A DNA stretch of 64,000 bases from Streptomyces flaveus (lineage in GTDB: Bacteria; Actinomycetota; Actinomycetes; Streptomycetales; Streptomycetaceae). The number at the start of each line of letters is the position of its first letter. The first letter of the stretch is position 1. Location of the stretch: contig NZ_BMPQ01000004.1 in NCBI RefSeq assembly GCF_014647675.1, forward strand, positions 222,613 to 286,612, written 5' to 3'. This document shows positions 19,600 through 27,645 of the stretch, piece after piece. A model generated the notes under the pieces. That model worked only from the letters and a program-made list of their open reading frames with translations, made no database searches and was not told where the DNA came from. The translations under genes and the position numbers were made by a program.

Positions 19600-19701
19600 T
19601 CAGACGGGCCGACAGATGGCGCTGGACGTACGGACAAGGTCGATGTGACGGCGCGAGGTCAGGAGGGGCAGCGACCCGCCTGTGCGGTCGAAAGTTCGCA
19701 T
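19600..19701 (-). CDS. Leader peptide A, upstream of ssuABC
   Basis: 33-residue reading frame, ATG 19701 to TGA 19600, too short for normal gene callers. It begins MRTFDRTGG and ends SRRHIDLVRTSSAICRPV. The core R-R-H-I-D-L-x-R-x-S-S-A-I-C recurs in five other small frames of this window. GGGGGTGG lies directly before the ATG. Short peptides with this signature are often marked as putative leader peptides ahead of actinobacterial sulfur-assimilation and sulfonate operons; the Cys codon near the end would sense cysteinyl-tRNA. The 24-bp CCCTAG/TAGGAAA element lies 22 bp upstream. No function has been shown for this copy. Confidence 0.7.
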   Translation of the reverse strand: MRTFDRTGGSLPLLTSRRHIDLVRTSSAICRPV

Positions 19702-19723
19702 GGCCACCCCCGCTTTTCCCTAG

Positions 19724-19747
19724 TTTTCCTACCCGGTTGCTAGGGAT
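19724..19747. promoter_or_regulatory. WTCCCTAG-N8-TAGGAAAW element, copy 1
   Basis: Reads ATCCCTAG-N8-TAGGAAAA on the minus strand, 22 bp upstream of leader peptide A. It matches the elements at 29693 and 38851 in both 8-bp halves and in spacing. An extra CTAGGGAAAA follows directly. It is probably a transcription-factor site overlapping the promoter. Confidence 0.65.
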
Positions 19748-19912
19748 CGTGGCAGAAGGAGGCGCCTATCCCAAGGGGGTGTTCGCATGGTGGACAATGT
19801 CATCTCGCATCATGGGATCAACCGTGAGTGGCCCAGCGTGGCAGGGGTTCACTCAGGCGTCCGGGGCCGGTCAACGCGGCCACGTCGGCGGGAAGTTGGG
19901 CCGATGCGGGCG

Positions 19913-19948
19913 GCCGCCGGGGAGGGACACGTGCCCCTCCCCGGCGGC
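19913..19948 (-). terminator. Terminator of the tauD operon
   Basis: A perfect 14-bp inverted repeat (19913-19926 / 19935-19948), eight bases after the tauD stop. It closes the operon that begins at leader peptide B. Confidence 0.8.
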
Positions 19949-19956
19949 TGATGGGC

Positions 19957-20856
19957 TCAGGCCGCGGCAGGGGTGTAGTGGGAGGCTTCGTCGCCCTCGA
20001 CGACGTGACTGAGGGTGCCGTCGACACCGGCCGGGACGTCTCCCGCGACGGTCACCCGGTGCAGCAGGCGCGGCAGGTCGCCGTAGTCGTCGGGGGCGTA
20101 GTGCTGGGTGATGCGGTTGTCGAACAGGACGAGGTCGCCCGGCGCCCAGACCACCCGCACGATGTTCTCCGGGCGGGTGACGTACGACTGGAAGATGCGC
20201 AGCAGGTCGCGGGATTCGGAGGGGCCGAGGCCGTCGATGCTCCGGGCGAAGCCGCCGATGAACAGTCCGCGCTCCCCGGTCTCGGGGTGGACGCGGACGA
20301 CCGGGTGCGCGGTGCGGTACTTGCGGGAGACGAACCGCCTGCGGTGTTCGGCCGCCTTCTCGTTCTTGGGGGCCGCGTAGTCGTAGTCGTTGCTGTGGAC
20401 CGCCCAGAGCTTGTCCGCCAGCTCGCGCAGTGGTTCGGGCAGGTCCCGGTAGGCGGCGGCCGAGTTGGCGATGAGGGTGTTGCCGCCGTAGGGCGGGATC
20501 ACGATGCTGCGCAGCGTGGACGCCTTCGGAGGCGTACGGACGAAGGTGACGTCCGTGTGCCATTGGTTGGCGCGGATGCCCTCGTCGCCGTCGACGGGCA
20601 GGACGTTGGGCTGGCCGTCGACGGAGGGGACGGTGGGGTGCGCGGTGGTGAGGTCGCCGAAGAGGGAGGCGAAGCGGAGCTGGCCCGCGTCGTCGAGGTG
20701 CTGGTCGCGGAAGACGAGCGCCTTGTGTTCCAGGAGCGCGGAGTTGATCTCGGTGACGACGCCGGGGTCGAGGTCGGTGGACAGGTCCACGCCGAGGATC
20801 TCGGCGCCGATACGGCCGCCGATCCGGCGGATGTCGAAGCCGGTGCTGGTGGTCAT
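19957..20856 (-). CDS. TauD/TfdA-family 2-oxoglutarate dioxygenase
   Basis: Fe(II)/2-oxoglutarate dioxygenase of 299 residues, a normal length. The iron-binding H-x-D is seen in NQWHTDVTF (about 98-106), the distal His in RITQHYAPDDY, and the 2-oxoglutarate Arg in RLLHRVTVAGD near the C terminus. The family hydroxylates taurine, alkanesulfonates, alkyl sulfates or phenoxyacetates next to the hetero-atom, releasing sulfite or sulfate. As last gene of a sulfonate importer/monooxygenase operon it most likely desulfonates an imported compound. A collapsed relative lies at 40976-41158. Confidence 0.92.
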   Translation of the reverse strand: MTTSTGFDIRRIGGRIGAEILGVDLSTDLDPGVVTEINSALLEHKALVFRDQHLDDAGQLRFASLFGDLTTAHPTVPSVDGQPNVLPVDGDEGIRANQWHTDVTFVRTPPKASTLRSIVIPPYGGNTLIANSAAAYRDLPEPLRELADKLWAVHSNDYDYAAPKNEKAAEHRRRFVSRKYRTAHPVVRVHPETGERGLFIGGFARSIDGLGPSESRDLLRIFQSYVTRPENIVRVVWAPGDLVLFDNRITQHYAPDDYGDLPRLLHRVTVAGDVPAGVDGTLSHVVEGDEASHYTPAAA

Positions 20857-20912
20857 GTGCGGGTGTTCCTTTCAGGAGGTGATCAGCGGGGATGTGATCA
20901 GTCGGGAGGTCG

Positions 20913-21281
20913 TCAGGAGGTGATGGGCGGGGAGGTTCCCTTGGACCCCGGTGGTCCGAGGGGAGGGCCGACGGCCCGTAGCGCGCCGGGGGTGCGGCCT
21001 TGTCCCCAGCCGATGTGGCGGCGGTAGCTGCCGAGCAGGCCGGTACGGTCCAAGTCCTCCTCGTCCGGGGCGGTGGAGTCGTCGGGCAGCGGACGGGTCA
21101 GGGGTGCGACGTACAGTGCGTCGGCCGGGCAGTTCGCCTCGCACTGGAAGCAGGTCTGGCAGTCGTCGCGGCGGGCGAGCACGGGGATGCCGTCCTCGCC
21201 GCGGTCGAAGACGTTGGTCGGGCAGACCTTGATGCACTTGTCGCAGGTGATGCAGCGTTCCGCCGAGACCAGTTCGATCAC
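20913..21281 (-). CDS. Two-cluster [4Fe-4S] ferredoxin-like protein
   Basis: 122 residues. Two complete cluster motifs are in the first 60: CITCDKCIKVCP and CQTCFQCEANCP. A Pro/Gly-rich tail without recognisable fold follows, larger than in simple ferredoxins. The GTG start at 21281 overlaps the stop of the flavoprotein gene (GTGA) and has GGAGGTGG upstream. It should pass electrons to or from the flavoprotein next to it. The pair resembles AprB/AprA of adenylylsulfate reductase or a fumarate-reductase-like module. Confidence 0.88.
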   Translation of the reverse strand: MIELVSAERCITCDKCIKVCPTNVFDRGEDGIPVLARRDDCQTCFQCEANCPADALYVAPLTRPLPDDSTAPDEEDLDRTGLLGSYRRHIGWGQGRTPGALRAVGPPLGPPGSKGTSPPITS

Positions 21282-22900
21282 GAGGCCACCTCCAGTGACG
21301 CGGCCGGTGCCGTCGGTGCGGTCGGTGCGGACGTCAGGGGCTCGGTGCGGGTCCACACCCGGTCGAGACCACCGGTGACGATGCGGTGGTGCTGCTCGGG
21401 GTCCTGTGCCGGGAAGTCGAGCCGTTTGGCCATGCCGCGGGTCTCGGTGCGTGCCAGCGCCGAGGCGTACATCCACCGGGCATGCGCCGCCATCGCCGCC
21501 GCCTGCCTGGCCCGTACGGCGTCGTGGCCCTCGGCGTGCAGCGAGGCGCGAGTCTCCTCCCAGACGTCGTCGAGCACCTCCAGTGAGGCGGTGAGCCGGT
21601 CACCGTGGCGCAGATAGTTCTTTTCGTACGGCAGCACTTCGCCCTGGACCGCGGTGATGACGTCCCGGAAGCCGTCGGCGGAGCCCGGGGCGCCGGTCGG
21701 CCGGAGCCCGGCGCCCCCTGCGGCCACCAGGCGCCTCGTACCGGCGCGGATGCCGAGTGAGCGGGCGTGGCGGGCCGCCCCCCGGCCGGCCCAGGTGCCG
21801 GAGGAGATGGCCCAGGCGGCGTTGTGGCTGCCGCCGCCGGTGAAGCCACCGCAGATCAGCTCACGGGTGGCCGCGTCACCGGCTGCGTAAAGCCCGGGGA
21901 CGGTGGTGGAGCAGTCGTCGCCGGTGATGCGGATGCCGCCGGTGCCGCGCACGGTGCCTTCGGCGAGGAGCGTGACGGCGAAGAGCTGGGTGAAGGGGTC
22001 GATGCCGAGCCGGTCGAAGGTGAGGAAGAAGTTGGGCTGGGCCAGCCGCATGGCCTGCCGGGCCGCCGCGTCCGCCCGGTCGAGGCGGCAGTACACCTTC
22101 TCGTCGAGCAGCGTACGAGCGATGACGGACCGTCCGCCCTGGCTGGCCGCACCCTCCAGGACCGTGCCGTCCTCGCGGTAGAAGGTTGCGAAGGAGTAGA
22201 ACGCGGTCTTGGTGACGGAGGTGCCCTCGGGCGCGATGCCGTACGCGTTCGAGAACTCCATCCCGGACAGCTCCGCGCCTGCCTCGGCGGCGAACAGCGC
22301 ACCGTCGCCGGTGTTGACGTTGCACCCCAGCGCGCCGCTGAGGAACGCGCAGCCGCCGGTGGCCAGGACGACCGCCCCGGCGCGTACCCGGTACGGCTGC
22401 CCGGCCTGGCGCCGATGACCCCGGGCCCCCGCGACCGCCCCGGACGGGTCGGTGAGCAGCTCGGTGACCGGGCTGTGGTCGAGGATGCGTGCTCCGGCCC
22501 GCTGGACGCGGATGCGCATCCTGCGCATGTACTCCGGTCCCTGCAGCCCGTTCCTGAGCTGCTTTCCGTCCGGCCCTGTGGGGAAGGGGTAGCGTCCGGC
22601 CGCTGCCAGCTCGTTCATGCCCGCGTACGTCTGGTCCAGCACCCGCGTCATCCAGCGCCGGTCGGCCAGATATCCGCCCAGGGCCTCCCTGCTCGCCATG
22701 GCCGCCTCGCGCGCGGCGGGCTCTGGGGGGACGTACCAGACGCCGGTTCCGGCGGAGGCGGTGGCGCCGCTGGTGCCGCAGTAGCCCTTGTCGGCGAGGA
22801 CGACGTCCGCTCCGTCCTGGGCCGCCTTGAGCGCCGCCCATGCGGCTGCGGGGCCGCCGCCGACCACCAGGACGTCCGTGGTGAGGTCCAGCCCGGTCAT
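21278..22900 (-). CDS. FAD-dependent oxidoreductase, fumarate-reductase / AprA-like
   Basis: 540-residue flavoprotein of the succinate dehydrogenase/fumarate reductase/AprA superfamily. N-terminal dinucleotide fold VLVVGGGPAAAWAALKAA (about 9-26); VLATGGCAF; substrate-cap region FYREDGTVLEG; C-terminal FAD contact GLYAAGDAATRELICGG (about 334-350) and GGSHNAAWAISSG. A helical C-terminal domain with RGMAKRLDFP is as in AprA/SdhA. Start ATG 22900 overlaps the LLM stop (ATGA). With the ferredoxin it could reduce or oxidise a sulfur oxyanion or an organosulfur intermediate. The exact reaction is unknown. It does not look like assimilatory CysH. Confidence 0.82.
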   Translation of the reverse strand: MTGLDLTTDVLVVGGGPAAAWAALKAAQDGADVVLADKGYCGTSGATASAGTGVWYVPPEPAAREAAMASREALGGYLADRRWMTRVLDQTYAGMNELAAAGRYPFPTGPDGKQLRNGLQGPEYMRRMRIRVQRAGARILDHSPVTELLTDPSGAVAGARGHRRQAGQPYRVRAGAVVLATGGCAFLSGALGCNVNTGDGALFAAEAGAELSGMEFSNAYGIAPEGTSVTKTAFYSFATFYREDGTVLEGAASQGGRSVIARTLLDEKVYCRLDRADAAARQAMRLAQPNFFLTFDRLGIDPFTQLFAVTLLAEGTVRGTGGIRITGDDCSTTVPGLYAAGDAATRELICGGFTGGGSHNAAWAISSGTWAGRGAARHARSLGIRAGTRRLVAAGGAGLRPTGAPGSADGFRDVITAVQGEVLPYEKNYLRHGDRLTASLEVLDDVWEETRASLHAEGHDAVRARQAAAMAAHARWMYASALARTETRGMAKRLDFPAQDPEQHHRIVTGGLDRVWTRTEPLTSAPTAPTAPAASLEVAS

Positions 22901-24252
22901 GCGGGCCGCCCTCCTGCCGTGGCTGCCGCGGCCAGGCGGTTGGCGGGGCGGGCCAGGCCGTAGTGCTCGCGCAGGGTGCGGCCGGTGTACTCGGTGCGGA
23001 AGAGGCCTCGCTGCTGCAGGATCGGGACGACGTGGTCGACGAAGTCCTCCAGGCCGCCCGGCAGATGGGGCGGCATGATGTTGAAACCGTCGGCGGCGCC
23101 CTGGGTGAACCACTCCTCGAGCTGGTCGGCTATTTGTTCCGGTGTGCCGGCGAACACCCGGTGACCGCGGCCGGCACCGAGGCGGGCGATGAGCTCGCGC
23201 AGGGTGAGGCCGTCCCGGCGGGCGAGTTCGGCGACGAGCGTGAAGCGGCTCTTGTTGCCGTTGATGTCCCGCTCCTCGGGGAGTTCGGGCAGCGGCCCGT
23301 CCAGCGGCAGCCCGGTCAGGTCGGTGCCGAGCATGCCGGACAACTGGGTGAGCCCGTACTCGGGGACCTGAAGATCCGTCAGTTCCTGTTCCAGCGCGCG
23401 GGCCTCGGCCTCGGTCGAGCCGATGACGGGTGCTATGCCGGGAAGCACCAGCAACTGGTCCTCGGCACGGCCGTAGCGAGTCAGCCGTGACTTGAGGTCC
23501 TTGTAGAAGGCCTGGCCGTCGGCGAGGGTCTGCTGGGCGGTGAAGACGGCCTCGGCGTACTGGGCGGCGAACTCCTTGCCGTCCTCCGACGAACCGGCCT
23601 GCACCAGCAGCGGGTAGCCCTGCGGGGTGCGCGGCACGTTCAGCGGGCCCTGCACTCCGAAGTACGTTCCTCGATGGTTGATCTCCCGCACCTTGTCGGT
23701 GTCGGCGTAGACGCCCCGTTCCCGGTCGAGCAGGATCGCGTCGTCCTCCCAGCTGTCCCACAGCTTGGTCGCGACATCGACGAACTCCCGTGCCCGCTCG
23801 TAGCGCAGCCCGTGCTCCAGGTGCTCGTCCTGACCGAAGTTGCGGGCCTCGTTCACGGTGCCGGAGGTGACGATGTTCCAGCCGGCCCGGCCGCCGCTGA
23901 TGTGGTCCAGGGAGGCGAACTTGCGGGCGGTGTGGAAGGGCTCGTTGAAGGTGGTGGAGACGGTGGCGATCAGGCCGACGTGCTCGGTGACCGCCGCCAG
24001 GGCGGACAGCAGGGTGAGCGGCTCGAAGCCGCCGAGCGCGTTGTGCCGGACCTTGCCCCACAGGGCGAGCCCGTCGGCGAGGAAGACCGAGTCGAGCAGG
24101 CCGCGTTCGGCGGTCCGCGCGAGGTGCTGGAAGTAGCGCAGGTCGTTGACGCGTTCGGGCTCGGTACGGGGGTGGCGCCAGGCGGCGTCGTGGTGGCCGG
24201 CGTTCATCAGGAAGGCGTTGAGATGCAGCCGACGGGGGCTGGTCGCGGTCAT
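22897..24252 (-). CDS. LLM FMN-dependent monooxygenase (NtaA/SnaA/DszA type)
   Basis: 451-residue luciferase-like monooxygenase of the group that uses reduced FMN supplied by a separate reductase. Characteristic: LHLNAFLMNAGHHDAAWR at the start, SVFLADGLALW, ISTTFNEPFHTARKFASLDHISGGRAGWNIVTS-type core (about 95-130), and VFAGTPEQIADQLEEWF near 378. The N-terminal ATG 24252 has GAGGAA upstream; the frame is open 33 bp further. Relatives attack sulfones (DszA), nitrilotriacetate or pristinamycin. In this operon a sulfone or sulfonate is the most economical guess. Confidence 0.9.
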   Translation of the reverse strand: MTATSPRRLHLNAFLMNAGHHDAAWRHPRTEPERVNDLRYFQHLARTAERGLLDSVFLADGLALWGKVRHNALGGFEPLTLLSALAAVTEHVGLIATVSTTFNEPFHTARKFASLDHISGGRAGWNIVTSGTVNEARNFGQDEHLEHGLRYERAREFVDVATKLWDSWEDDAILLDRERGVYADTDKVREINHRGTYFGVQGPLNVPRTPQGYPLLVQAGSSEDGKEFAAQYAEAVFTAQQTLADGQAFYKDLKSRLTRYGRAEDQLLVLPGIAPVIGSTEAEARALEQELTDLQVPEYGLTQLSGMLGTDLTGLPLDGPLPELPEERDINGNKSRFTLVAELARRDGLTLRELIARLGAGRGHRVFAGTPEQIADQLEEWFTQGAADGFNIMPPHLPGGLEDFVDHVVPILQQRGLFRTEYTGRTLREHYGLARPANRLAAAATAGGRPA

Positions 24253-24306
24253 GGGGTTCCTCGGATCGGGGGCGGTGAGACGCAAAGGGACGAGAGGGTG
24301 GCCGGG

Positions 24307-25266
24307 TCAGCCGTCGGCCGGTACGCGCCAGGAGCTGAGCCGCCGCTCCACGGTGACCAGGAGCTGGTTGAAGGCCACGCCGATGGCGGAGATCGTGATG
24401 ATGCCCGCGTACATCTGCGGGATCGCGAAGTTGTACTGCGAGGCGTTGATCAGATAGCCGAGTCCCGCCTTGGCGCCGATCATCTCGGCGGCGACCAGCA
24501 CCAGGATGGACACCGCTCCGGCCAGTCGGATGCCGGTGAACATCACCGGTACCGAGGCCGGCAGGATGACCTTCTGGAACAGCCGGGGCGCGGAGAGGTT
24601 CATCGACTTCGCCAGCTTCAGCAGGGTCGGGTCGACGTTGCGGACCGCGCTGATGGTGTTGAGCAGGATCGGCCAGGTGCACGCGTACACCACGATGGAG
24701 ATCTTCGAGGTCTCGCCGATGCCCAGCAGCAGTACGAACACCGGCAGCAGGGCCAGCGCCGCGGTGTTGCGGAACACCTCGAGCAGCGGTCCGAGGAGGT
24801 CGGCGACCGGCCGGTACCAGCCGATCAGCAGGCCGAGCGGCACGGCGACGGCCACGGCGAGACCGAACCCACTGAAGGAACGCGTCAGGCTGGCACGCGC
24901 ATTGTCGGCGAGCTGACCGTCGGCGGCCAGCCCCCACCAGGCGTCGGCGACCTCGCTGAACGGCGGCAGGAAGGTCCGGTCGACCAGGCCGAGTCGCGGT
25001 GCGGTCTCCCACAGCAGGAGCAGAGCCACGATCGCAACGGACTTGGTCGCCCCCCTGACCAGCAGGTACGGCAGGCGGCGGACCGCATGGCGCAACCGGG
25101 CCGCCGTGGAGCGGGCCTGGTGCACGCCGGCCGGCGATGCGTCATGTGGCGCCGGCACAGCGGACACTGTGGACGTAGCGGGGGAAACGGCCGGGACGGG
25201 CTCGGCGGCGCTCACCACGCCCGGCGCCCTGGTCTTCTCGGTGGCCGTGCCGGTTGTGGGGCTCAT
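24307..25266 (-). CDS. Nitrate/sulfonate/taurine-type ABC transporter permease
   Basis: 319 residues with a Pro/Ala/Thr-rich N terminus of about 70, then about six membrane segments. EAA-type loop NLSAPRLFQKVILPASVPVMFTGIR (about 226-250), and AAEMIGAKAGLGYLIN. Start ATG 25266 overlaps the ATPase stop (ATGA). Second membrane system of the SsuC/TauC type in the window. Confidence 0.88.
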   Translation of the reverse strand: MSPTTGTATEKTRAPGVVSAAEPVPAVSPATSTVSAVPAPHDASPAGVHQARSTAARLRHAVRRLPYLLVRGATKSVAIVALLLLWETAPRLGLVDRTFLPPFSEVADAWWGLAADGQLADNARASLTRSFSGFGLAVAVAVPLGLLIGWYRPVADLLGPLLEVFRNTAALALLPVFVLLLGIGETSKISIVVYACTWPILLNTISAVRNVDPTLLKLAKSMNLSAPRLFQKVILPASVPVMFTGIRLAGAVSILVLVAAEMIGAKAGLGYLINASQYNFAIPQMYAGIITISAIGVAFNQLLVTVERRLSSWRVPADG

Positions 25267-26111
25267 ACGGAAGCCTCCTCCTTCTCCAACTGCTGGGCCC
25301 TGGCCACCTCGTCGTGCAGCAGCGACCAGATCTCGTGCCGGTGTCGCGCGAACTCGGGACTGGAGCGGAGGTCGTCCGTCGCCGTACGCGAGTCGAAGGC
25401 GACCGGCACGATCTGCTTGATGCGACCCGGCCGGGACGTCATGACGGCGACGCGCTGTCCCAGGTAGACGGCCTCGTCGATGCCGTGCGTGATGAAGACG
25501 ACGGTCTTCCCGGTGCGCTGCCAGATGCGCAGCAACTCGTCCTGCAGCGACTCCCGGGTCTGGGCGTCCAACGCGGCGAACGGCTCGTCCATCAGGAGCA
25601 CATCGGGGTCGTAGGCGAGGCTGCGGGCGAGCGCCACCCGCTGCCGCATCCCGCCCGACAACTCGTGCGGATGGCGGTCCTCGAACCCGGTCAGCCCGAC
25701 CAGATCCAGGAACTCCCTGGCTCGAGCGGCACGTTGACGTCGTGGGACGCCGGTGGCCTCCAGGCCGAACTCGACATTGCCCTGCGCCGTCCGCCACGGC
25801 AGCAGCGCGTACTGCTGGAACACGATGCCTCGGTCCAGGCCCGGGCCGGTGACGGGTGTGCCGTCCAGCAGGATCCGTCCGCCGGTGGGCTGGTTGAGGC
25901 CGCCGAGCAGATCCAGCAGCGTGGACTTTCCGCAGCCGCTGGGACCGACCAGGACGATGAACTCGCCGGCCGCTATCTCCAGATCGATGCCGTCGAGGGC
26001 GGTGAACCGGGTTGCCCGTCGGGCCCTCGTCCGGTCCTTGACGGTGAAGTCCTTCCGTACGTCCTCGAACACGATCTTGGGTGTAGTGGGTTCCGTGGTG
26101 GATTCCGGCAT
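25263..26111 (-). CDS. Nitrate/sulfonate/taurine-type ABC transporter ATP-binding protein
   Basis: 282 residues. Walker A GPSGCGKST (about 58-66), Q-loop IVFQQYALLPW, signature LSGGMRQRVALARSL, Walker B VLLMDEPFAALD and switch His in FITHGIDEAV. It pairs with the permease next to it. Start at ATG 26111, four bases downstream of the binding-protein stop. Confidence 0.92.
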   Translation of the reverse strand: MPESTTEPTTPKIVFEDVRKDFTVKDRTRARRATRFTALDGIDLEIAAGEFIVLVGPSGCGKSTLLDLLGGLNQPTGGRILLDGTPVTGPGLDRGIVFQQYALLPWRTAQGNVEFGLEATGVPRRQRAARAREFLDLVGLTGFEDRHPHELSGGMRQRVALARSLAYDPDVLLMDEPFAALDAQTRESLQDELLRIWQRTGKTVVFITHGIDEAVYLGQRVAVMTSRPGRIKQIVPVAFDSRTATDDLRSSPEFARHRHEIWSLLHDEVARAQQLEKEEASV

Positions 26112-26115
26112 GGTT

Positions 26116-27159
26116 TCAGCTCCCGCTCTTCGTGGCGGAGGAGGACTTCTGGTTGCGGTTGAACTCATTGGTGTAGAGGTCCGACAGCGTGACCTGGTCC
26201 TTCTTGATGTCACCGCGGTCGGCCAGCCAGTCGATCCACAGCTGGAGTTCCTTGCCGGTGATCAGGCCCGCCTTCTCGGCGACGCCGTAGGAGCGCCAGT
26301 ACTTCAGGGGTGCGGTGTCCTCGTTGCGGCGGCGCTTCTTCGCGATGTCCGTCATCCGGGCGATGACCTCTTCGTGCGGAGTGGAACGGGACCATTCGAT
26401 GGCCCGCCCCACGGCGGTGACGAAGATCCGGGCCGTGTCGGGGTTCTGTTTCAGGAAGCGGTCCGTCATCACGAAGGTGCCGGCGCTGAACGCACCGAGC
26501 AGTTGGTAGTCCGTGAACAGCGGGCGGATGCCGCCGGCCGCCAGGGCCTTGTCGCGCAGGATGCCGCCGAGCACGGCTACGTCGATCTGCTTCTGACGCA
26601 GCGTCTGTTCGGTGTTGACCGGAGGCACCACGAGGGGCTCGACCTTGCCGATGTCCGCCCGGGACAGACCGCCTCGCTGCAGGTAGATGTCGAGCATGGC
26701 CTCGGAGTGGGCTCCGAGGGTGTTCATCCCGACCTTCTTGCCGAGCAGGTCCCGGGCCGAGCGGATGGGGCTGTCTTTGAGGACGTAGTAGCCGCTGTAG
26801 GCGTCCTTGTCGGACCCGTAGTAGCTGATGACGGCCTTGATGGGGGCGTTGTTCGCGGCCAGTTTGACGACCGCGCCGTTGAACGCGCCGCCGAAGTCGA
26901 CCTGGCCCGTGGCCGCGGACTGGATGTCCTGCGGCCCGCTGATCGTGTTGCCGACCCACTTCAGCTTCACGTCCTCCAGATAGCCGAGATCCTCGGCCAA
27001 CTCCGGCAAGGTCACCTGACCTGCCCAGCCCTGGTACCGGAGCGTCTTGGTCTGGCTCTTGCCCGAGGTGGCCCCGGCGGTCGTGCCGCAGCTCACGGCC
27101 ACCGCAGAAAGACCGAGCAGGGAGAGGAACTGGCGTCGGGTCGATGCCGTAGTGGCCAT
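26116..27159 (-). CDS. ABC transporter substrate-binding protein (NMT1/SsuA-like), Tat lipoprotein
   Basis: 347 residues. The N terminus STRRQFLSLLGLSAVAVSCG is a twin-arginine-type signal with a lipobox ending at Cys 24. The mature part is of the NMT1/THI5-SsuA type: LRYQGWAGQVTLPELAEDLG, GQVDFGGAFNGAVVKL, KVGMNTLGAHSEAMLDI and ISGELQ-like C-terminal helices. Ligand probably an organosulfur compound, from context. First structural gene of the operon behind leader peptide B. Confidence 0.88.
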   Translation of the reverse strand: MATTASTRRQFLSLLGLSAVAVSCGTTAGATSGKSQTKTLRYQGWAGQVTLPELAEDLGYLEDVKLKWVGNTISGPQDIQSAATGQVDFGGAFNGAVVKLAANNAPIKAVISYYGSDKDAYSGYYVLKDSPIRSARDLLGKKVGMNTLGAHSEAMLDIYLQRGGLSRADIGKVEPLVVPPVNTEQTLRQKQIDVAVLGGILRDKALAAGGIRPLFTDYQLLGAFSAGTFVMTDRFLKQNPDTARIFVTAVGRAIEWSRSTPHEEVIARMTDIAKKRRRNEDTAPLKYWRSYGVAEKAGLITGKELQLWIDWLADRGDIKKDQVTLSDLYTNEFNRNQKSSSATKSGS

Positions 27160-27305
27160 GGAAAGGTCCTGTTCACATGAATGGGGACTGAGGTGGAATC
27201 GATGGCATGAAGAAGCCATAGCCGAGAGAGGTGATCGGTAATTGGGCACAAGCAAGGCGGATACCGAAAGGGGCATGATGCCCATCAGGAATGCCTGCTG
27301 AAAAT

Positions 27306-27343
27306 CAGTCGTCTACACCGACAACAGTCGTGGTGGCCGACTG
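27306..27343 (-). promoter_or_regulatory. Possible attenuator region of the leader-B operon
   Basis: CGACTG (27338-27343) can pair with CAGTCG at 27325-27330 (loop TGGTGGC) or with a second CAGTCG at 27306-27311. These are two competing stems between the leader-B stop (27381) and the binding-protein start (27159). Inferred by eye only. Confidence 0.35.
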
Positions 27344-27380
27344 CGAAATTGGAGCGGGAGAGCAGCGCCGGTCAGCGCGT

Positions 27381-27464
27381 TCAGCGGCCGACGGCACAGA
27401 TGGCGCTGGCCTGACGTCGCAGATCGACGTGCAGGCGCGCGGCGAGGTTCTCGGACTTGCTCAC
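27381..27464 (-). CDS. Leader peptide B, upstream of the importer/LLM/tauD operon
   Basis: 27-residue frame, GTG 27464 to TGA 27381, beginning MSKSENLAA and ending RLHVDLRRQASAICAVGR. It has the common core H-V-D-L-x-R-x-x-S-A-I-C. It precedes the seven-gene run binding protein, ATPase, permease, LLM, flavoprotein, ferredoxin, TauD. No WTCCCTAG element is found in front of this copy. The start codon is less certain than the core. Confidence 0.68.
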   Translation of the reverse strand: MSKSENLAARLHVDLRRQASAICAVGR

Positions 27465-27645
27465 AGTCAAGACAGTTGCAGCGAAATCCAGCCAAGTCAA
27501 TGTCGCTGCGTGAGCGTCTCATATTCTCAACCGCCCGACATGTGAGTGAAGTACAGCGTTCACAATTGTCTGGATGCCGGGTTGCGTGGCGAATGCCGAT
27601 CATGTCGAGTTCGCCGGGAAAAGCCGAGCGGCAGCGCAAGCAAGG

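Noticed and set aside
21278..25012. 1244-codon open frame on the minus strand
   Set aside because: It is the flavoprotein frame running on through the antisense-like frame of the LLM and permease genes. The real start is ATG 22900, which overlaps the LLM stop.
23674..25467. 597-codon open frame on the plus strand opposite the LLM and permease genes
   Set aside because: No domain features, repetitive Glu/Gly/Arg/Gln composition, and it lies antisense to three well-supported genes.
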